In this document: one piece after another, positions 15,668 to 18,831 of the stretch | Layout: each line of letters opens with the position of its first letter | How positions within the stretch are numbered: position 1 is the first letter of the stretch | DNA from: an uncultured Bacteroidales bacterium | GTDB lineage: Bacteria; Bacteroidota; Bacteroidia; Bacteroidales; Paludibacteraceae | Assembly: GCA_903929065.1 (NCBI GenBank) | Contig: CAIYTJ010000128.1 | Span: 1 to 18,831 of the forward strand | DNA length: 18,831 nucleotides | Reading direction: 5' to 3' | Position numbers and translations under genes: made by a program | The notes under the pieces: generated by a model | Databases searched by the model: none | What the model was told of the DNA's origin: nothing | The model's input: only the letters and a program-made list of their open reading frames with translations

Positions 15668-15702
15668 TTCATAATTATGAATTATGATTTATGAATTATG
15701 AA
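15668..15702. repeat. 7-base tandem repeat TTATGAA with palindromic end
   Basis: Plus-strand units: TTCATAA (15668), TTATGAA (15675), TTATGAT (15682), TTATGAA (15689) and TTATGAA (15696), in strict 7-base phase. The first unit is the reverse complement of the others, creating a perfect 18-base palindrome at 15666-15683. The last unit contains the stop codon of the ATPase gene (15696-15698, minus strand). Confidence 0.8.
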
Positions 15703-16688
15703 ATAATTGATTCTGGGAATTGCTGATTCAGTTCAACCAACAATTCTTCCACGGTAGCAATCTCTTTCTCGTTCCATTTCCAACCGGTTTCGGTAACAGA
15801 AATCTGAATATCCGCATCCTCCACCACCATATATCCGGCTCGTGCCAGTGCACGCAGAGTCCAGTACATGCGGGTTTTATCGCCGCTTACCCACACTTTT
15901 CGGCTCATTGGATAGTTCATGGAAAAGTTGCCGTTGGCAGCATTAAAGAAGTATGATTTGCTTTCAAACGCTTTATTGAAACTACCGTTGAACACCAAAT
16001 CCTCCGGCACGCCGCATTCCACACCGTTTTCATTGCTAATCAACCAAATACGGTCAGCTGCCTGCAAAGCCAAATCCAGTTCGTGTGTTGAAAGAAGAAT
16101 GGCTTTATCGGTTTTATGAGCCAGTTTATGCAGCAAAAGCATGATTTCAACCCGGTTTGGCAAGTCGAGATGCGCCGTGGGTTCATCAAGCATGATGATG
16201 GGCGTATCCTGCGCCAGCGCTTTGGCAATCATAGCCCGCTGGCGTTCTCCATCGGAAAGTTCGTTGATATTCTGGTGCACTTTATGATCTAAATGAACCA
16301 TTTCAATGGCCTCACGAATTATTTTATCTTCATTATCGGAAACACTTCCCCACCAGTTGCTGTGCGGATGGCGACCCAGCGAAACGAGGTTATAAACCGT
16401 AGCATTTTCAATATCCACCCTTTCGGTCAGAACCAATGAAATCAGCAATGCTTTTTCACGCTGTTTGAGTTTCGAAATTTCGCTGCCATCAATCATTACA
16501 TGGCCTGCCAATGGTTTTTGTAATCCGGTCAATGTACGCAACAACGTTGATTTTCCGCTGCCATTTGGACCAATCAAACACACCAACTCACCTGCCCGCA
16601 ACTGTAAATCCAGTCCGGATTGAATCACGTCGGTTTTTCCGTTTTTGGAATAGCCGATTGAAAGTTGATGTGTGGTTAGAATTGACAT
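15696..16688 (-). CDS. FecE/BtuD-type ABC transporter ATP-binding protein with C-terminal extension
   Basis: A 330-residue ATPase of the iron-chelate/corrinoid importer class. Walker A is GPNGSGKS (40-47), the signature LSDGE (144-148), Walker B IIMLDEP (164-170) and the switch histidine H202 in LSTHE. The ATG at 16686-16688 gives the normal N-terminus; a TTG start at 16730 would add residues from a REP hairpin. The family is usually about 255-265 residues, so residues from about 245 on form an extra domain of some 85 residues, containing SRKVWVSGD, MYWTLRALARAGY and a predicted terminal helix. I recall such longer forms in Bacteroidota but know no function for the tail. It would power the FecCD-type permease encoded upstream, from which a RAYT unit now separates it. 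Confidence 0.92.
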   Translation of the reverse strand: MSILTTHQLSIGYSKNGKTDVIQSGLDLQLRAGELVCLIGPNGSGKSTLLRTLTGLQKPLAGHVMIDGSEISKLKQREKALLISLVLTERVDIENATVYNLVSLGRHPHSNWWGSVSDNEDKIIREAIEMVHLDHKVHQNINELSDGERQRAMIAKALAQDTPIIMLDEPTAHLDLPNRVEIMLLLHKLAHKTDKAILLSTHELDLALQAADRIWLISNENGVECGVPEDLVFNGSFNKAFESKSYFFNAANGNFSMNYPMSRKVWVSGDKTRMYWTLRALARAGYMVVEDADIQISVTETGWKWNEKEIATVEELLVELNQQFPESIIS

Positions 16689-16707
16689 AATATGTATTGT
16701 TTCATTT

Positions 16708-16746
16708 TCAACTGCTGACAGGGTTTTCAACCGCTGTCAGAGTTGA
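16708..16746. repeat. REP-like hairpin 1 beside the RAYT gene
   Basis: A near-perfect dyad: TCAACT pairs with AGTTGA, then (after one bulged G) CTGACAG pairs with CTGTCAG, and GGTT pairs with AACC around a TTC loop. The half-sequences match halves of the two 39-40 base palindromes, but in swapped order. It lies 20 bases upstream of the ATPase start codon and 5 bases from hairpin 2. No T-run follows it on either strand, so it is not a typical terminator. Confidence 0.75.
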
Positions 16747-16751
16747 TTAAT

Positions 16752-16791
16752 CAACCCTGGCAGCAGTCCGTAGGAACTCTGACAGCTGTTG
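16752..16791. repeat. REP-like palindrome 2, left flank of the RAYT gene
   Basis: A 40-base imperfect palindrome with arms CAACC, CTGGCAG, bulged C, AGTCC, loop GTA, then GGAACT, CTGACAG, C and TGTTG. It lies 12 bases downstream of the RAYT stop and is in the same orientation as palindrome 3, so the two flank the gene as direct copies, differing at only a few positions. Confidence 0.8.
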
Positions 16792-16803
16792 AAGAGTAAA
16801 TTA

Positions 16804-17445
16804 TCATTTTAAAGTATTCTCATCAAAACCCTCAATTAAATTTACAAGTTTATGATGAATCTTATTATACTCATCAATATTATCAAAGAAATTTAGAACT
16901 GTTGACTTTTTAATAAAACCATTAGTATCAGAAAATATCAAATTGAAAGATGTGTAACGATAATCTTGTAAGCGGGTAACAAACCCGTGTTTTAATGGAT
17001 TTTGATGAACATATATCAAACAACGTTTAAAATACTGTCTGTTTTCAATCTTTTTTCTTTTAAATGGGCTTTCAAACAATGCTCCATGCCGGTGGTATTT
17101 GTAATTAAAATATTGAGCATAAGCATTGAATAAATGCGAAAATTGTTTGGCAATATCGGGTTTCTTTTCATCGGACAGAGCACCTGATTTATTTTCGAAT
17201 AACTTTAGCTGTTTTAGTGTTTGTATATCTCTTTCTTTTTTAATTTTTAAAACCACATGAAAATGATTGTCCAGCAAACACCATGAATAAGTATCAGCAA
17301 TTGGCTCTATAAATTCTGAATATTTAGACAAAAACCGGTCATAATCTTCATCGTCTTTAAAAATACTACAACCATTAATACCACAATTATAGATGTGATA
17401 AACAGAATTGAATTCTAATAAAGGCTGAATATATTTTTTATCCAT
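16804..17445 (-). CDS. REP-associated tyrosine transposase (RAYT), Y1/IS200-like
   Basis: A 213-residue HUH nuclease of the Y1 transposase family. The HUH motif is H61-F-H63 in LDNHFHVVLKI. The conserved region RHGALFESPFKRKKI (119-133) precedes Y145 in YVHQNPLKHGFV, where the catalytic tyrosine is expected. The typical RAYT start (YHIYNCGINGCSIF, 16-29) is present. RAYTs bind and cut REP-type hairpins and are usually single copy, flanked by them; here palindromes lie 12 bases downstream and 30 bases upstream. The reading frame appears intact. It lies inside an operon-like FecCD gene pair, on the same strand, and is clearly more AT-rich than the permease gene, suggesting separate origin. IS200/IS605-type insertion is a weaker alternative, since no orfB or IS605-like ends are seen. 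Confidence 0.9.
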   Translation of the reverse strand: MDKKYIQPLLEFNSVYHIYNCGINGCSIFKDDEDYDRFLSKYSEFIEPIADTYSWCLLDNHFHVVLKIKKERDIQTLKQLKLFENKSGALSDEKKPDIAKQFSHLFNAYAQYFNYKYHRHGALFESPFKRKKIENRQYFKRCLIYVHQNPLKHGFVTRLQDYRYTSFNLIFSDTNGFIKKSTVLNFFDNIDEYNKIHHKLVNLIEGFDENTLK

Positions 17446-17475
17446 ACTTCATGTAATGTATTTTTACTGTTATTT

Positions 17476-17514
17476 CAACCCTGACAGCAGTCCGAAGGAC
17501 TCTGGCAGCGGTTG
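17476..17514. repeat. REP-like palindrome 3, right flank of the RAYT gene
   Basis: A 39-base hairpin: CAACC pairs with GGTTG, CTGACAG with CTGGCAG (one A-G mismatch), and AGTCC with GGACT, around a GAA loop, with single bulged C residues on each side (17488 and 17509). It lies 30 bases upstream of the RAYT start and 7 bases from the permease stop. It is a direct copy of palindrome 2. Confidence 0.85.
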
Positions 17515-17521
17515 GAATACG

Positions 17522-18520
17522 TCATCTTTTCTTCAATATTATCCAAATAATAATCGGCGCCCCAAACAGCGCGCTGATCGTATTGATTGGCAAGGTATAT
17601 GTTGGCATTTGCGAAATAATATCGCAAAATAAAATCAGCGATGCACCGCAAAGAACCGTTGCCGGCATCAGTATTTTATGGCTCGATGTACGGAAAATGC
17701 CCCGTGCAATATGCGGAATAGCCACACCCACAAAAGCAATCGGTCCGGTAAAAGCGGTAATTCCTCCGGCTAATAATCCGGTGGCGATAACGATTAAAAA
17801 CCGGGTGCGGACAATGGAAACGCCTAATCCGCGGGCGTAATTTTCGCCCAACAACAAGCCATCAAGTCGTTTCTGCAGGAAAAATGCCATTCCCAAACCA
17901 AGCAAGACAACCGGCAGCAGCACCTGCATATACGTCCATGTAACGGCACTCAGACTGCCAAATGTCCACATCACGAAAAGTTTGATTGCATCCGGATTAC
18001 TGAAATTTTGCAACACGCTCACAATTGAACCGGCAATGGTTCCGAACATCAATCCGACGATAAGCAACGAAACGGCATTTTGCACCCGAAAAGATACACC
18101 AACCACCAAAGCCAACACCACCGATGCACCGATAATAGCCGCCACAATCAACGCCCAACCGCTGCTCACAAAAGCAACCGGCAGCACCGAAGCTGCCATC
18201 ATCACCAATGCCACGCCAAGACTTGCACCCGAACTAACGCCCAGAATATAGGGATCGGCCAACGAATTACGGAAAAGCGTCTGCATCATTAACCCGGCAA
18301 CCGAAAGCGATGCGCCCGCCATAATGGCCGTGATGGCTTTCGGCAAACGGAAGTTGAGGAGTATTTCCGAATTGATTCCCTCCACTTCTCTTCCAAAAAA
18401 CACCGACACGATCTCCCGCAACGAAATATGAATGCTTCCCCAAGCCAAATCGGCCAGGAAAAGACCCAAAGTCAGGAATGAAAGGGTGAGGAATAATATG
18501 AAGGGTCGGGATTTAAACAA
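17522..18520 (-). CDS. FecCD-family ABC importer permease (siderophore, heme or corrinoid)
   Basis: A 332-residue inner-membrane protein of normal length for BtuC/FecD/FhuB-type permeases, with about ten hydrophobic segments. Family hallmarks are LPKAITAIMAGASLSVAGLMMQ (59-80), RNSLADPYILGVSSGASLG (84-102) and the ATPase-coupling region GPIAFVGVAIPHIAR at about 258-272. The start appears to be TTG at 18518-18520: the frame has no ATG between the upstream stop (18536-18538) and codon 67, which lies inside a membrane segment. ATT or ATC codons just upstream are further options. The ATPase and TonB receptor genes follow on the same strand after the RAYT unit. No substrate-binding protein gene is in the window. 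The gene is GC-richer than the RAYT gene. Confidence 0.92.
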   Translation of the reverse strand: MFKSRPFILFLTLSFLTLGLFLADLAWGSIHISLREIVSVFFGREVEGINSEILLNFRLPKAITAIMAGASLSVAGLMMQTLFRNSLADPYILGVSSGASLGVALVMMAASVLPVAFVSSGWALIVAAIIGASVVLALVVGVSFRVQNAVSLLIVGLMFGTIAGSIVSVLQNFSNPDAIKLFVMWTFGSLSAVTWTYMQVLLPVVLLGLGMAFFLQKRLDGLLLGENYARGLGVSIVRTRFLIVIATGLLAGGITAFTGPIAFVGVAIPHIARGIFRTSSHKILMPATVLCGASLILFCDIISQMPTYTLPINTISALFGAPIIIWIILKKR

Positions 18521-18568
18521 AATGATTACTTGATTTTATATGTGTAATAATGGAGCATTTTTCGAGCC

Positions 18569-18576
18569 CAAAGATA
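18569..18576 (-). promoter_or_regulatory. Candidate -7 element for the FecCD permease gene
   Basis: The minus-strand octamer TATCTTTG matches TAnnTTTG, about 50 bases upstream of the TTG start. No TTTG box is found at the usual spacing. It would drive the permease, RAYT and ATPase genes if they are co-transcribed. Confidence 0.4.
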
Positions 18577-18638
18577 CAAAATTAAGTGTTATGTTTTGAT
18601 TATTTCTAAATTCATATACAAATTATGGTGAGGTTAAT

Positions 18639-18646
18639 TATCTTTG
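18639..18646 (+). promoter_or_regulatory. Candidate -7 element for the plus-strand lipoprotein-like gene
   Basis: The plus-strand octamer TATCTTTG lies 31 bases before the ATG at 18678. No -33 TTTG box is found at the usual spacing. With the similar minus-strand octamer at 18569-18576 it makes this a divergent promoter region. Confidence 0.4.
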
Positions 18647-18677
18647 TAATTAAATTAATATTTAAACAGGTAATAAT

Positions 18678-18831
18678 ATGAATAAGTCAAAAAAAACACT
18701 TTTCGCCTTATTAAAATACATTCATTTTCCCATTTTAACGACAACAACAATCCTTATTTTCACAAACTGTAATAATGGTGATAAATTTATTTTAAAAGAC
18801 AACTTAGCTGAAATAAATGAAATTATTCAAA
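18678..18831 (+). CDS. Possible lipoprotein, 5' part only, unknown function
   Basis: The first 51 codons of a gene cut by the right edge. A basic N-terminus (MNKSKK) leads to a hydrophobic stretch (about residues 13-29) and then Cys31 in IFTNCNNGD. This is a relaxed lipobox of the kind seen in Bacteroidota, so the mature protein may be a lipoprotein. The canonical small residue before the cysteine is missing (Asn instead), so lipidation is not certain. The upstream region has a -7-like TATCTTTG. It is divergent from the FecCD permease gene, but nothing shows whether the two are functionally linked. Confidence 0.65.
   Translation, partial: MNKSKKTLFALLKYIHFPILTTTTILIFTNCNNGDKFILKDNLAEINEIIQ

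Noticed and set aside
15563..15695. Cobalamin riboswitch before the TonB receptor gene
   Set aside because: Only 133 bases are available, part of them heptamer repeat, and no B12-box-like conserved sequence is visible.
16689..16730. TTG start extending the ATPase by 14 residues
   Set aside because: The extension reads through REP hairpin 1, and the ATG at 16688 gives the family N-terminus.
16708..16791. Intrinsic transcription terminator downstream of the RAYT gene
   Set aside because: The hairpins are strong, but no T-run follows on either strand, and they match the palindrome on the other side of the gene, so REP identity explains them better.

Overview
The window looks like a Bacteroidota chromosome segment, probably of a Bacteroidales or Marinilabiliales-type organism. 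Evidence: a TonB-dependent receptor with an N-terminal carboxypeptidase-regulatory-like domain, a DUF6913-like protein, genes without strong Shine-Dalgarno sequences, and several copies of the Bacteroidota promoter signal TAnnTTTG, one with a TTTG box 19 nt upstream. The finer placement is inference. Almost all genes are on the minus strand. The exceptions are a five-gene plus-strand operon (2686-5489) and a lipoprotein-like gene cut by the right edge. No gap between genes exceeds about 240 bases.

Layout. 1-2445 (minus): mazG then mutS2, the latter cut by the left edge. 2446-5489 (plus): a visibly AT-rich operon with an ABC ATPase, a six-segment membrane protein, two very small membrane proteins and a class I glutamine amidotransferase, behind a well-matched promoter. 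5491-10269 (minus): ligA, a DUF6913-like gene, dapA and a membrane-anchored serine hydrolase, tightly packed. 10378-12883 (minus): a class I aminotransferase and a LolC/LolE-type permease. 13088-18520 (minus): a FecCD-type permease, its ATPase and a TonB receptor, which together look like a siderophore, heme or corrinoid uptake system. No binding-protein gene is in the window. From 18678 (plus): the start of a possible lipoprotein.

Two layers of structure lie on top of the genes. First, a REP-associated tyrosine transposase (RAYT) sits between the permease and ATPase genes. It is flanked by two direct copies of a 39-40 base imperfect palindrome, with a third related hairpin beside the left copy, so this is a REP/RAYT unit inside a transporter operon. 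Second, five gaps between genes hold short degenerate tandem repeats with a strict or nearly strict 7-base period, each built from a different heptamer. A sixth repeat, with a period of about 19 bases, supplies the GTG start of the LolC/E-type gene. These repeats also contain two stop codons and abut other gene starts. They recall the heptameric STRR sequences of cyanobacteria.

The TonB receptor leader can also form mutually exclusive hairpins just upstream of the start codon. No tRNA, rRNA, CRISPR array or integrase was seen.
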